Assembly (NCBI GenBank): GCA_001701135.1
Contig: DAAN01000013.1
Span: 84,234-148,233, forward strand
Origin: Bacteroidales bacterium H3
GTDB lineage: Bacteria; Bacteroidota; Bacteroidia; Bacteroidales; Muribaculaceae
DNA: 64,000 nt
Reading direction: 5' to 3'
Within the stretch, counting starts at the first letter, position 1. The number at the start of each line of letters is the position of its first letter. This document shows positions 36,547 through 45,753 of this stretch, one piece after another. A program made the translations under genes and the position numbers. The notes under the pieces are model-generated. The model was given only the letters and a program-made list of their open reading frames with translations, was not told the DNA's origin and did not search any database.

Positions 36547-39495
36547 TTAGTGCTTTTTTGATTCTGCCAGACGGGAGTCGATCATCTGGAAAATATCGGC
36601 TTCATCGCCGGGATAATTCTCGCGGAGCGACCGCAGATATTCGTCGGCTTCGAATGTCTGCCCCTTGCGGCGGTTGATGTCGCTCAGCAGTATGAAGCCG
36701 CGGGCGAGCCAGTATTCCTGGGGAGTGTTCGAGTCGATGAGGGCGTTGACGGCTGTGAGAGCGCGGTCGGTCTTATCTTCGTCGAAGAGTTGCTGGGCCA
36801 GATAATATGAGGCCTTGGCGCCGGTGACAGTGGCGGGATCGGCGGCGAGCGACTCGAAGATGTCGCGGGCGGCATCCGCGTCGCCCTGATTGCGCAGAGC
36901 CAGCGCGCGGGCCAGCATCACCTCGTTGCGGTCGTCGATGCCGAGCGACGACGATGCCAGCAGCCGGTCGGCGGCCTCGATCACACCGGCGTCGTTGCCT
37001 AAGTCGCGGTTGATGCGCACGATGCCCATGCGAGCCTTGTTGACGGTGAGTTCGCCCGAGGCTTTGGCTGCAAGCTGCGTGTAGGCCTCGAGCGCCTGAG
37101 TGGGTTTGCCCTGCTTCTCGTAGACGGGTGCGATGATGGCGAGAGCCTCAACAGCCTGCGGCGCGTCGGGATAAGCCTCCACAAGTTCCTCACCCTGACG
37201 GAGAGCGTCGTTGTAGCGGCCTGCCTCGGCGGCTTTCTCCACACCCTCGAGGAGCAGCGCCACCATTTCGCCATGCTTCAGCTTCGGTGCGTCGGGCACG
37301 GATGCCAGGAAGCGGGTGTAGGCGGGGATGTCGCCCATGTCGGCATAAATATGCTTGAGGTCTTCGGCTGCGGCCTGCGCCTCCTCCGATGTGGGGTAAT
37401 CGGTGATTACGCGTTTATAAGAGGCTATGGCCTCGTCGCGGCTGCCTGAATTAAGTTGCGCTATGGCCAGCAGCAGCGCACCCTGACGTCCCTGCGGGGT
37501 GGAGGGGAAGCGTTCGGCAAGCGATGTGTAGGTGGCGATGGCCGAGGTGTTGTCGCCCGATTCGGAGTAGCTTTCGCCTGTCTCGAGGAGAGCGGAGGGG
37601 ATAAGAGCCGAGGAGGGGAACCGCTCCATCATCGCGGCCAAGGCCGCGATCTTTGCCTTGTGGTCGCGCATGAGACCCTTCATCACGGCCTGCTGGAACA
37701 TGGGGTAGTCGGCGGCTTCGGGCGCTGCCGCTATGGCGCGGGCATAGTCGGCGTCGGCCTTCTGGAAATCCTTGGCGTAATAGCTGCAGTCGCCCCTGCG
37801 GTTCAAGGCGTCGGCGCGGAGCGCGGCCAGCGCGCCGCCGCGGCTGCCGCGGTCGCTGAGGAAGCGGTCGAAATATGTGGCGGCGGAGGGGAATTCCTTG
37901 AGGGCGAAGCGGGCATAGGCCATGTCGTAGAGCGCCAGCGCGTGGTTGGCGTTGTCGGCGGGTGTCTCGCGCAGGAAGCGTTCGTAATTTTCCACGGCGC
38001 GTTTGTAATCCCCCTTGCGGTAGAGGGCTTCACCGAGCCACAGACATGATTCCGAGGCGGTTTCAGCCGAGAAGCGGCCAAGCGAACGGGCCTCGGTGAG
38101 ATATTTCACGGCGTCGTCGGTGCGGCCTGCCTGCAGTTGTCGGGCACCATACATGTAGAGCACCTGCTGCTTGGCGGCAAGGATGCGGTCGGTGGGACGC
38201 TTGATATTTTCGATGGCGCGCAGAGCGGCGGCATAGTTGTTGTCGAGGATATAGCCGTTGATGATGTAGTCGGCCACGGCGGGAGCCATCTCGGAGTCGG
38301 GATAGTCGCGTAGGAAGTTCTCGAACTGCGTTACCGACGAGCCGAAGGGCACCACGCCCCCCTGCGATGAGCTGACGGCATAGTTGTAGGCGGCCAGCTC
38401 AGTGACTTTGGAATCGTAGGCGCGGCGCACGGCCTGGTCGAGGGCGATCATGGCCGAATCATATTTGCCCTGCTGCATATAAGCCTGTCCGAGAACGAGG
38501 TATGCGGTCTGACCCATGGCATTTTCGAGCTGCGTGACGGGCTGCAGCAGTTTTATTGCGCGGGGATAGTCGGCTGAATCGTAGGCGTCGAGACCGAGGA
38601 TATAGAGAGCCGAGGGCTGTGGCGACTCCACGGCGGCCACATACTTCTTCAGCAGGGGTATGGCGGCTTTGCGGTCGCCCAGCTCGTAGCACGATTCGCC
38701 TGCCACGCGCTGCATTTCGGGAAGATATTCCGCGGGGCAGTCGCCGCCGAGCAGTTTGCGTGCCTGGGTGAGGGCGCGGTTGTAGTCGCCGTTGCGGTAA
38801 TAGAGCTGCGCCAGATAATAGGGCGCCATGCGTTCGGGGTAGGAGTCGCCGGGCACCACTTTGGAGAAGCCGTCGAGAGCGGCCTTGTAGTCGCCTTGCA
38901 CATATTTTATATATGCGAGGTAGAACCGGGCGCCGTTGGCGCGTTCGGTCGACAACAGGGGCGTGAAGAGCGCTTCGGCACGGTCGTAGCGGGCGAGTTT
39001 CAGTTCGCAGTAGCCCTCGTTGTAGGCCTGCAGGTTGGCCTGGGCCTCGCTCAACGCCTTGGGGTTGATCGAGCGGTAGAGTGTGAGAGCGCCGGCATAG
39101 TCGCCGCTGTCAAACACTGCTCCCGCCAGCCCCAGCATGGCACGGGTGCGGTAGGGCGAACCGGGATATTTGTTAAGAAACGCCGAAAAGAGGCCTGCCG
39201 CATTTTCGCCGGGGATGTGGGCGGCGGCCACGCAGAGGTAATATTCGGCGGCCTCGCGCTGGTTGTCGGGCTGCGGATTGAGTTTGAGGGCCCGGCGCAG
39301 CTGGTCGGCGGCGCCGCGATAGTTGCCGTCGGCAATCATCAGCCTTCCGCGCTCGGCATAGCCGGGAGCTTTGGCGCTGTTGACGGCGCACACGCCGTCG
39401 GTCATCGCTGTCATTGCCGGCAGCAGTTCGTCGGCAGCAGCGGTGGCGGGCATCAGAGCGATGGCGGCAGCGCAAAGGCAGTTGAGAAATTTCAT
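36547..39495 (-). CDS. large periplasmic TPR-repeat protein
   Basis: A 982-residue protein with a signal peptide (MKFLNCLCAAAIALMPATAA) and tetratricopeptide repeats along nearly its whole length (AEYYLCVAAAHIPGENAAGL, AMLGLAGAVFDSGDYAGALT and SCLWLGEALYRKGDYKRAVE are examples). Many are spaced about 35-37 residues apart, like BamD/YbgF-type TPRs. It should form a long periplasmic solenoid that binds other envelope proteins. It lies upstream of, and 13 bp from, the beta-barrel gene. No enzymatic domain is visible. Confidence 0.85.
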   Translation of the reverse strand: MKFLNCLCAAAIALMPATAAADELLPAMTAMTDGVCAVNSAKAPGYAERGRLMIADGNYRGAADQLRRALKLNPQPDNQREAAEYYLCVAAAHIPGENAAGLFSAFLNKYPGSPYRTRAMLGLAGAVFDSGDYAGALTLYRSINPKALSEAQANLQAYNEGYCELKLARYDRAEALFTPLLSTERANGARFYLAYIKYVQGDYKAALDGFSKVVPGDSYPERMAPYYLAQLYYRNGDYNRALTQARKLLGGDCPAEYLPEMQRVAGESCYELGDRKAAIPLLKKYVAAVESPQPSALYILGLDAYDSADYPRAIKLLQPVTQLENAMGQTAYLVLGQAYMQQGKYDSAMIALDQAVRRAYDSKVTELAAYNYAVSSSQGGVVPFGSSVTQFENFLRDYPDSEMAPAVADYIINGYILDNNYAAALRAIENIKRPTDRILAAKQQVLYMYGARQLQAGRTDDAVKYLTEARSLGRFSAETASESCLWLGEALYRKGDYKRAVENYERFLRETPADNANHALALYDMAYARFALKEFPSAATYFDRFLSDRGSRGGALAALRADALNRRGDCSYYAKDFQKADADYARAIAAAPEAADYPMFQQAVMKGLMRDHKAKIAALAAMMERFPSSALIPSALLETGESYSESGDNTSAIATYTSLAERFPSTPQGRQGALLLAIAQLNSGSRDEAIASYKRVITDYPTSEEAQAAAEDLKHIYADMGDIPAYTRFLASVPDAPKLKHGEMVALLLEGVEKAAEAGRYNDALRQGEELVEAYPDAPQAVEALAIIAPVYEKQGKPTQALEAYTQLAAKASGELTVNKARMGIVRINRDLGNDAGVIEAADRLLASSSLGIDDRNEVMLARALALRNQGDADAARDIFESLAADPATVTGAKASYYLAQQLFDEDKTDRALTAVNALIDSNTPQEYWLARGFILLSDINRRKGQTFEADEYLRSLRENYPGDEADIFQMIDSRLAESKKH

Positions 39496-39602
39496 TTTGG
39501 AGCTGTGAATAATTGTGAATGGCGACTGAGAGGAATGGAGAGGGGGAGGGAGTTGAGAGGATTAGAGTGAGAGAGGGTTAGAGGGGTGTGGGTGCCACGG
39601 GG

Positions 39603-40340
39603 TCAGGATGTGGCGGTGTAGATGGTGGCGACGCCGAGGGTGAGCCGGCGCAGACGGTTGTCGGTGAAGCCGGCTTCGGCCATGAGCCGCAGCATGTCGG
39701 GTCCCTGAGGCATGGCGGCTATCGACTGCGGCAGATAGCGGTAGGCGGCCGAGTCGCCCGACACCAGCCGGCCCGCAAGGGGGATGATGCAGCGGGTGTA
39801 GAATCGATAGAAGGGGCGCACCAATGCCGACGGGGGCACCGACAGTTCCAGCACCACCAGCCGGCCGCCGGGACGCAGCACACGCCGCATCTCGGTGTAG
39901 CCTTGCAGCAGGTGCTCGAAGTTGCGGACGCCGAAAGCCACGGTCACCACGTCGAAACTGCCGGTGTCGAACGGAAGGTGCATGCAGTCGGCCTGCACGA
40001 GGTCGACGCGGCTGTTGAGCCGCGCCTCTTCAACTTTCCGGCGCCCCACGGCGAGCATCCCCGCCGAGAGGTCGGCGCCGGTGATTGCGGCGCCTGGAAT
40101 GGCGCGTGCCAGCGCGATGGCCAGGTCGCCGGTGCCGGTGGCGATGTCGAGCACACGTGCCGGAGCGCACGCGGCGGCCTCGGCCACCACTTTCCGGCGC
40201 CATGCGCGGTCGATGCCGAGGGTCATCGCGCGGTTCATGAAATCGTAGGCGGGGGCGATGTTGTCGAACATCGCCTCCACCTGCTTGCCTTTGGCCCGGC
40301 CCGGCGCGTAGGGAGTGACTTTTTCCGCCTTGATTTCCAA
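39603..40340 (-). CDS. ubiE: demethylmenaquinone methyltransferase
   Basis: UbiE/MenG, 245 residues, is the SAM-dependent C-methyltransferase that makes menaquinone from demethylmenaquinone. The SAM motif VLDIATGTGDLAIALARAIP is near residues 79-98, and the family signatures YDFMNRAMTLGIDRAWRRKV and VAFGVRNFEHLLQGYTEMRR with LVVLELSVP are present. As a Bacteroidales anaerobe it would use menaquinone, so menG is equally apt. It ends before a short AT-poor gap and lies 4 bp downstream of purC. Confidence 0.94.
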   Translation of the reverse strand: MEIKAEKVTPYAPGRAKGKQVEAMFDNIAPAYDFMNRAMTLGIDRAWRRKVVAEAAACAPARVLDIATGTGDLAIALARAIPGAAITGADLSAGMLAVGRRKVEEARLNSRVDLVQADCMHLPFDTGSFDVVTVAFGVRNFEHLLQGYTEMRRVLRPGGRLVVLELSVPPSALVRPFYRFYTRCIIPLAGRLVSGDSAAYRYLPQSIAAMPQGPDMLRLMAEAGFTDNRLRRLTLGVATIYTATS

Positions 40341-40344
40341 GGTG

Positions 40345-41295
40345 TTATTTTTCGAGGTTGTTGATGCAGTCGAGCAGGTTCAGCTCTATGCGGCGCTCAA
40401 GATTGTCGGAGGGCGCGGGCTGGAACTTCAGGCCGGTGATGTGCTCGTAAAGTTCGATATAGCGCTGCGACACCTCGTTGCAGAATTCAGGGGTCATTTC
40501 GGGCACCTGCTGTCCCTCTTTGCCCATGAAGCCATGCTCGATGAGCCACTGGCGCACGAATTCCTTGGAAAGCTGACGCTGAGGCTCGCCTTTGGCGAAG
40601 CGCTCCTCGTAGCCCTCGGCATAGAAGTAGCGCGACGAGTCGGGGGTGTGGATCTCGTCGATGAGAATCACCTTGCCGTCGCGTTTGCCGAATTCGTATT
40701 TGGTGTCGACGAGGATCAGACCCTTCTTGGCGGCCATTTCGGTGCCGCGGGCGAAGAGGCGGCGGGTGTAGGCCTCCATCTGTGCGTAATCCTCCTCGCT
40801 GACCAGGCCCTGGGCTATGATCTCCTCACGCGAGATATTCTCGTCGTGCCCTTCGGCTGCCTTGGTGGTGGGGGTGATGATGGGTTCGGGGAATTTCTGG
40901 TTTTCCTTCATCCCTTCGGGGAGCTGCACGCCGCAGAGGGTGCGGTTGCCGGCGGCGTATTCGCGCCATGCCGAGCCGGTGAGATAGCCGCGGATGATCA
41001 TTTCCACGGGGAATCCCTGGCAGCGGTAGCCCACGGTGACCATGGGATCGGGGTCGGCAAGGCGCCAGTTGGGCACGATGTCGGCGGTCGACTGCAGGAA
41101 GTAGGAGGCGATCTGGTTGATCACCTGTCCCTTGAAGGGGATGCCTTTGGGTAGGATGACGTCGAATGCCGAGATGCGGTCGGTGGCCACCATTGCCAGG
41201 AGGTTGTCGTTGATGGTGTATACGTCGCGGACTTTACCGTGATAAACGGCAGTCTGGCCGGGGAGGTTGAAGTTGGTTTTAAGCAGAGTTTCCAT
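40345..41295 (-). CDS. purC: phosphoribosylaminoimidazole-succinocarboxamide synthase
   Basis: PurC, 316 residues, catalyses the Asp-adding step of purine synthesis. The N-terminal [20 protein letters not shown] (ATP site), [20 protein letters not shown] and the central [20 protein letters not shown] match the family. The length fits the longer form (about 300-320 residues) used by Bacteroidetes rather than the short ~240-residue form. It lies 26 bp downstream of the PhoH gene and 4 bp upstream of ubiE. Confidence 0.96.
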   Translation of the reverse strand: METLLKTNFNLPGQTAVYHGKVRDVYTINDNLLAMVATDRISAFDVILPKGIPFKGQVINQIASYFLQSTADIVPNWRLADPDPMVTVGYRCQGFPVEMIIRGYLTGSAWREYAAGNRTLCGVQLPEGMKENQKFPEPIITPTTKAAEGHDENISREEIIAQGLVSEEDYAQMEAYTRRLFARGTEMAAKKGLILVDTKYEFGKRDGKVILIDEIHTPDSSRYFYAEGYEERFAKGEPQRQLSKEFVRQWLIEHGFMGKEGQQVPEMTPEFCNEVSQRYIELYEHITGLKFQPAPSDNLERRIELNLLDCINNLEK

Positions 41296-41320
41296 TGACT
41301 CTTATATTTTATGTGATATG

Positions 41321-42310
41321 TTATTCTGCGGATGAGGGGGTGTGGTGTTGCTGCCGGGCGTTGCCGGCTTCGTTTTCGGCATCGGCGCGGGCATAGGCCT
41401 CCACGATGCGCTGCACCAGGGCGTGGCGCACTATGTCTTTCTTGGTGAACTCCACGCGGCCTATGCCGGGCACATCGCGCAGCACGTGCAGGGCCTGTAT
41501 CAGACCCGACTGCGTGGTGCGGGGCAGGTCGATCTGGGTGGCGTCGCCGGTGATTATCATTTTGGCGTTCATGCCCATGCGGGTCAGGAACATCTTGATC
41601 TGGTGGGTGGTGGTGTTCTGTGCCTCGTCGAGCACGATCACGGCGTCGTTGAGGGTGCGGCCGCGCATGAATGCCAGCGGGGCTATCTGGATCACCTTGG
41701 TCTCCATGTACTCCTTGAGCTTCACCGCGGGTATCATATCCTCGAGAGCGTCGTAGAGGGGCTGCAGATAGGGGTCGATCTTGTCCTTCATGTCGCCGGG
41801 GAGGAATCCGAGCTTTTCGCCTGCCTCTACCGCGGGGCGCGAGAGGATGATTTTCTTCACCTCGCGGTTTTTCAAGGCGCGCACCGCCAGGGCGATGGCC
41901 ACGTAGGTCTTGCCCGTGCCGGCGGGGCCGAGGGCGAAAGTGAGGTCGTTGTGCAGCACCGCCTCCACCAGTTTCTGCTGGTTGGGCGTGCGTGCCTGGA
42001 TCGGTTTGCCGCTGACGCCGTAGATGATCACGTCGTCGGCTTTCATCTTGGCGGGCTGGTTACCCTTTACGATGTCGAGGATCACCTCCTCGGTGAGTTT
42101 GTTGTATTTGGCGCAATAGGCCTCCAGCTCTTTGATCTTCCGCTCGAAGAGGGCGGTCTCCTCGTCGTCGCCGATGACCTTTATCACCGACCCGCGGGCG
42201 GCCATGCGCAACTTCGGGAAGAGGTTGCGTATCAGCTGCATGTTGGCGTTGTTCACCCCGTAGAAGCTCACGGGGTCGGCCTGGTCGATTATTACGATTC
42301 GTTCAATCAT
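41321..42310 (-). CDS. PhoH-family ATPase
   Basis: PhoH-like protein, about 329 residues. I chose the start MIERIVIIDQADPVSFYGVN because a -7 promoter element lies just upstream of it; the frame extends 8 codons further. The Walker A motif ALGPAGTGKTYVAIALAVRA and Walker B AVIVLDEAQNTTTHQIKMFL are clear, with LTRMGMNAKMIITGDATQID following. PhoH proteins are ATPases linked to RNA metabolism in several bacteria, with the exact role unclear. The C-terminus has a Glu/Gln-rich tail. It is the first gene of a phoH-purC-ubiE unit. Confidence 0.92.
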   Translation of the reverse strand: MIERIVIIDQADPVSFYGVNNANMQLIRNLFPKLRMAARGSVIKVIGDDEETALFERKIKELEAYCAKYNKLTEEVILDIVKGNQPAKMKADDVIIYGVSGKPIQARTPNQQKLVEAVLHNDLTFALGPAGTGKTYVAIALAVRALKNREVKKIILSRPAVEAGEKLGFLPGDMKDKIDPYLQPLYDALEDMIPAVKLKEYMETKVIQIAPLAFMRGRTLNDAVIVLDEAQNTTTHQIKMFLTRMGMNAKMIITGDATQIDLPRTTQSGLIQALHVLRDVPGIGRVEFTKKDIVRHALVQRIVEAYARADAENEAGNARQQHHTPSSAE

Positions 42311-42321
42311 GTTTCTTAGCG

Positions 42322-42329
42322 CAAAGTTA
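42322..42329 (-). promoter_or_regulatory. -7 promoter element for phoH-purC-ubiE
   Basis: TAACTTTG on the minus strand ends 11 bp before the PhoH ATG at 42310. This gives a near-leaderless transcript and supports that start. Confidence 0.5.
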
Positions 42330-42414
42330 CACATTTTCCCATAATTAACCCAATATTACGCGGGTAATTGACCCGATATTCCGCGGCGCCGGTCGACGGG
42401 GAGCCGCGGCGACC

Positions 42415-43728
42415 TCAGAGGGTGAGGAAACGGGTGAACGCCTCCACCGTGTAGAGGTGGTCGGCCACGGCGGCTGTCTCGCGCACCGAGTGCATGGCCC
42501 ATTGCGGGGCGCCCATGTCGACCCCATCCAGTTCGATCTGCGAAGTGAGGATATTGCCTAAGGTGGAGCCTCCGGGGGTGTCGCTGTGGTTCACGAAGCT
42601 CTGGCATGGCACGCCGGCGTCGGCGCAGATGGCGCGGAAGATGCCGGCCGAACGTCCGTCGGTCATATATTTGCAGTTGGCGTTGATTTTCACCACCGGT
42701 CCGTCCCCCTGGATGGGGTGGTTGGTGGGGTCCTGTTTCGACGTGTAGTTGGGGTGCAGCGCGTGGCCGTTGTCGGCCGAAATCATGAACGAGCGGGCCA
42801 CGGCGCGCGAATAGTCGCTAAAACTGTCGGCGCCCGCGGCTGCGCGGCAGGCGCAGATGCGGCGGAAAATGGAACTGAGGATGGGCGAGGCTGCCCCCTG
42901 CTTGGTGCCCGAGCCGGTCTCCTCGTTGTCGAAGATGGCCACCACACGCGTGGCCTCGGCCATGGGGCGCTTCTCGGCGGCGTCGCACAGGGCGGTCACG
43001 GCGGCATGGACCATCTCCAGATCGTCGATGCGCCCCGAGGAGATAAACTCGTCGTTCAGGCCGAAAGTGCAGGCCGGAGTGGTGTCGTAGAGCGTCAGGT
43101 CAAAATCGAGAATCTCCTCCGGCGTCACGCCTAACTCGTCGGCCACCATGCGGGTGAGCAGTCCCTTGGCCTCCTCGGGCTTCTCCACGCGCCCCAACAC
43201 AGGCAGCATGTCGCGCTGGCGCGACAGCGGGTTCCCCTCGTTCACGGCGCGGTTGAAGTGGATTGCAAGATGGGGGATAGTGAGCAGTGGACGGCCGAAA
43301 TTCACCATCCGCGTATCGGGATTGAGAGGGTCGGACGAACGCACCGTCACACGGCCCGCGATGGAGAGCGGGCGGTCGAACCACGTGTAGAGAATCGGAC
43401 CGCCGTAGACCTCGGTGTTGAGCGTCACCATGCCCCCCTCCCCCACGATTTCAGCGTTGGGTTTGATGCGGAAGCCGGGCGAGTCGCTGTGGGCCGAGAT
43501 GATGTGGTACCCCGCCGCGGGAGTGTCGCTCCCCACGACGAAAGCGAAAATCGCCGACGAATTTTTCACCACATACCGGCGGTCGCCCGGGGCGAGCGTC
43601 CAAGGCTCGGCCATATCGGCCTCCGAGAAGCCGGCACGTTCGAGCCTGGTTATAACATTCTTGACCGCCAGGAAATTGCAAGGCGATTCATTAAGAAACT
43701 GCAGAAGATCAGAAGTAAGAGCTTTCAT
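42415..43728 (-). CDS. M18 family aminopeptidase
   Basis: A 437-residue cytoplasmic dimetal aminopeptidase of the M18 (aspartyl aminopeptidase) family. The start MKALTSDLLQFLNESPCNFL matches the family N-terminus, so I prefer it to the Met four codons upstream. The metal-site segments are HIISAHSDSPGFRIKPNAEI (His/Asp) and VVAIFDNEETGSGTKQGAAS (catalytic Glu pair), and SADNGHALHPNYTSKQDP and VNHSDTPGGSTLGNI follow. It ends before an AT-rich gap to phoH and starts close to a REP-like hairpin upstream. Confidence 0.93.
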   Translation of the reverse strand: MKALTSDLLQFLNESPCNFLAVKNVITRLERAGFSEADMAEPWTLAPGDRRYVVKNSSAIFAFVVGSDTPAAGYHIISAHSDSPGFRIKPNAEIVGEGGMVTLNTEVYGGPILYTWFDRPLSIAGRVTVRSSDPLNPDTRMVNFGRPLLTIPHLAIHFNRAVNEGNPLSRQRDMLPVLGRVEKPEEAKGLLTRMVADELGVTPEEILDFDLTLYDTTPACTFGLNDEFISSGRIDDLEMVHAAVTALCDAAEKRPMAEATRVVAIFDNEETGSGTKQGAASPILSSIFRRICACRAAAGADSFSDYSRAVARSFMISADNGHALHPNYTSKQDPTNHPIQGDGPVVKINANCKYMTDGRSAGIFRAICADAGVPCQSFVNHSDTPGGSTLGNILTSQIELDGVDMGAPQWAMHSVRETAAVADHLYTVEAFTRFLTL

Positions 43729-43766
43729 CCAATTTTGCATTTTGAATAGGGCGGCGGGGTGTGGAG

Positions 43767-43817
43767 CGGCGGTTTTTAACCGCCGACATATAAACCGCCG
43801 GTCTTTTTAACCGCCGG
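43767..43817. repeat. REP-like repeat cluster between M18 and OstA-like genes
   Basis: A TTTTTAA-type hairpin CGGCGGTTTTTAACCGCCG (43767-43785, preceded by GTGTGGAG) is followed by two half-elements of the form AACCGCCGG up to 43817. The cluster ends 4 bp before the stop codon of the OstA-like gene. Confidence 0.75.
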
Positions 43818-43821
43818 CCCT

Positions 43822-45747
43822 TTACCGGGGGCGGGAAGAGCCGAAGGGGGGCTCGGCCATCAGCTCCTTCATCTCGCGCGGCACAATGAAGACATCCTCG
43901 GGCGAGACGGGGCGCAGCGGCGCGAACCACCGGAAAGCCGGGAGATAATAGAGCTGCCGGCGGGCCAGATAGAGCGGCGTCATCGTGCCCGAAGTCTCGG
44001 ACCACAGCTTCATTTTCTCAATGTTGTTGCCGTTGAAATCGGCTGCGAGATACGAACTCTCCACATTCGCTATTTTATTATAGGTGGAGTCATTTTCCTG
44101 AGGAAGCATTATGGCCTGCACATTGCCGCTCACATCGAGGTGGCGCAGATGCCCCTTCTCGAAAGTGGCAAACATCTCCTTGCCGGTGAGCTGATTGTAG
44201 AATTCCTCGTCGATATGCTCGGCCATAAAGCCGAAATCGGGCAGACGCGCCCAGTCGACCGTGGAATCATTGAGATGCACCGTGATGATATTTCCGAAAA
44301 TCTGCCTTTCGCCATTCCACACCACCGGGTGGCGGTGCATATGCAGCAGTGAATCACGGCTCACAAACGCCATCGAATCGCAGATGCCCTGCATGTCGCT
44401 GCGGAAGAAGCGCACATTGGGGTATGCCGCCAGATAATGGACCGTATCGGGCAAAGCCGGCGCGACAGGCTTCGGAGCCGCCGCCTCCACCGAATCGGGA
44501 GCGGAAACTGCCGGAAGTGAATCGGTCACAACGGATACAACATCTTCATAAATAATTCCCTCCGAGCCGTCGACAGCATCCACAGAATCGAGCGGAATCT
44601 CCACCGAATCAAGGGGGATCTCCTTTGGCGCCGCGCCGAGCGTGTCAGGGGCGGGGGGAAGGGAGATCACGCGCCAGGTGCGGATAGTGTCGCCGTGGAG
44701 ATAGAGCGTGTCGCCCTGCGAATACTCGCGGGCGAGAGCGCGGCCCCACACGCGGGCGCTGTCGGCCGTCTCGAAATAGACGCCCCGGTCGCCGGTGAGG
44801 ATAGCCTTGCGGGTGGTGTCGGTCATCACCACATTCCCCTCGGCGTGGCCGTAGCCCTTGCGCTGGTTGTAATAGAGCGTGTCGCCCGTGAGCGTGTTGC
44901 CGTTGCGGGCCACCACTAAGGAGCGGCTGTAGAGGTCGGCCTCCTCCGTCTCGGTGTTGTAGACCCCGCTTGTGGTGTGAATTGTGCCGTCGTGCGAGAT
45001 TATGGTGGAAGTGGTGTCGAGCAGAGCGATATGCGTGCCGGTGTTGTAGAGCAGCTGCTCCGAGAAGATGCGCATGGTGTCGCGGTCGCTGCGGCTGGTC
45101 AGTTTCACATCCTCACGGAAAAGCGCGTCCTTCGTCGTGGGCGAGTATTCGCCGTAGACCGACGTCAGTTCGTTCTTCGGATCGGTGAGCACTCCCCCCA
45201 CCTCGTAGAATCCCAGGTCGATGCCGAGGTCGTAGTTGAAAATATCGGTGGTGAGAGTCACATCGCGGTTGATTAGCCTCACCTTCCTGCCGAAATCGGC
45301 AAAGAGCACCGCCAGTTGAGTGGTGTCGGTGTAGATCAGATAGTCGGCATAGACATGGAGGGTGTCGCCCTGGCGCATGCGCACATTGCCGAAAGCCTCT
45401 ACGGCCCCGGGCGCGTCGTAGAAATGCGCCGAGTCGCAATACATAAACATACCCCCGCGGCGAAACTCCACATCCCCCGTCACAATCTGGTAGTCGGCGC
45501 CATTCACCCTGCGCAGCTCGTTGGCGCGCTCAAGAAACACCTTCGATGTGGTGTTGCGGCTGGCGTGCGGAATCGTCGGGCGGATAGGCGAGGTGTCCTT
45601 CTTCAGCATCGCCGCGCGCGCCTTGGCCAGGGCGGCCGGCCCGGGCTTGTCGGGCGTCTGCGCCCATAGCGTCGCCACCACCATGGCGGCGGCGAAGATC
45701 AGGACCCATTGCAGGCCCCCGCGGCGGGCTGCTTTGTTGCGCTTCAT
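43822..45747 (-). CDS. OstA-like (LptA/LptD N-terminal-like) LPS transport protein
   Basis: A 641-residue OstA-like protein. After a short basic start (MKRNKAARRGG) and a membrane/signal segment (LQWVLIFAAAMVVATLWAQT), it holds successive OstA beta-jellyroll strand segments: YQIVTGDVEFRRGGMFMYCD, VEAFGNVRMRQGDTLHVYAD and GYGHAEGNVVMTDTTRKAIL. A central acidic low-complexity stretch (residues ~360-440) follows. Such proteins form the periplasmic bridge in LPS export; this long form is characteristic of Bacteroidetes. The SurA-like gene is 6 bp upstream on the same strand, which fits an outer-membrane biogenesis operon. Confidence 0.85.
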   Translation of the reverse strand: MKRNKAARRGGLQWVLIFAAAMVVATLWAQTPDKPGPAALAKARAAMLKKDTSPIRPTIPHASRNTTSKVFLERANELRRVNGADYQIVTGDVEFRRGGMFMYCDSAHFYDAPGAVEAFGNVRMRQGDTLHVYADYLIYTDTTQLAVLFADFGRKVRLINRDVTLTTDIFNYDLGIDLGFYEVGGVLTDPKNELTSVYGEYSPTTKDALFREDVKLTSRSDRDTMRIFSEQLLYNTGTHIALLDTTSTIISHDGTIHTTSGVYNTETEEADLYSRSLVVARNGNTLTGDTLYYNQRKGYGHAEGNVVMTDTTRKAILTGDRGVYFETADSARVWGRALAREYSQGDTLYLHGDTIRTWRVISLPPAPDTLGAAPKEIPLDSVEIPLDSVDAVDGSEGIIYEDVVSVVTDSLPAVSAPDSVEAAAPKPVAPALPDTVHYLAAYPNVRFFRSDMQGICDSMAFVSRDSLLHMHRHPVVWNGERQIFGNIITVHLNDSTVDWARLPDFGFMAEHIDEEFYNQLTGKEMFATFEKGHLRHLDVSGNVQAIMLPQENDSTYNKIANVESSYLAADFNGNNIEKMKLWSETSGTMTPLYLARRQLYYLPAFRWFAPLRPVSPEDVFIVPREMKELMAEPPFGSSRPR

Positions 45748-45753
45748 TGCTTA

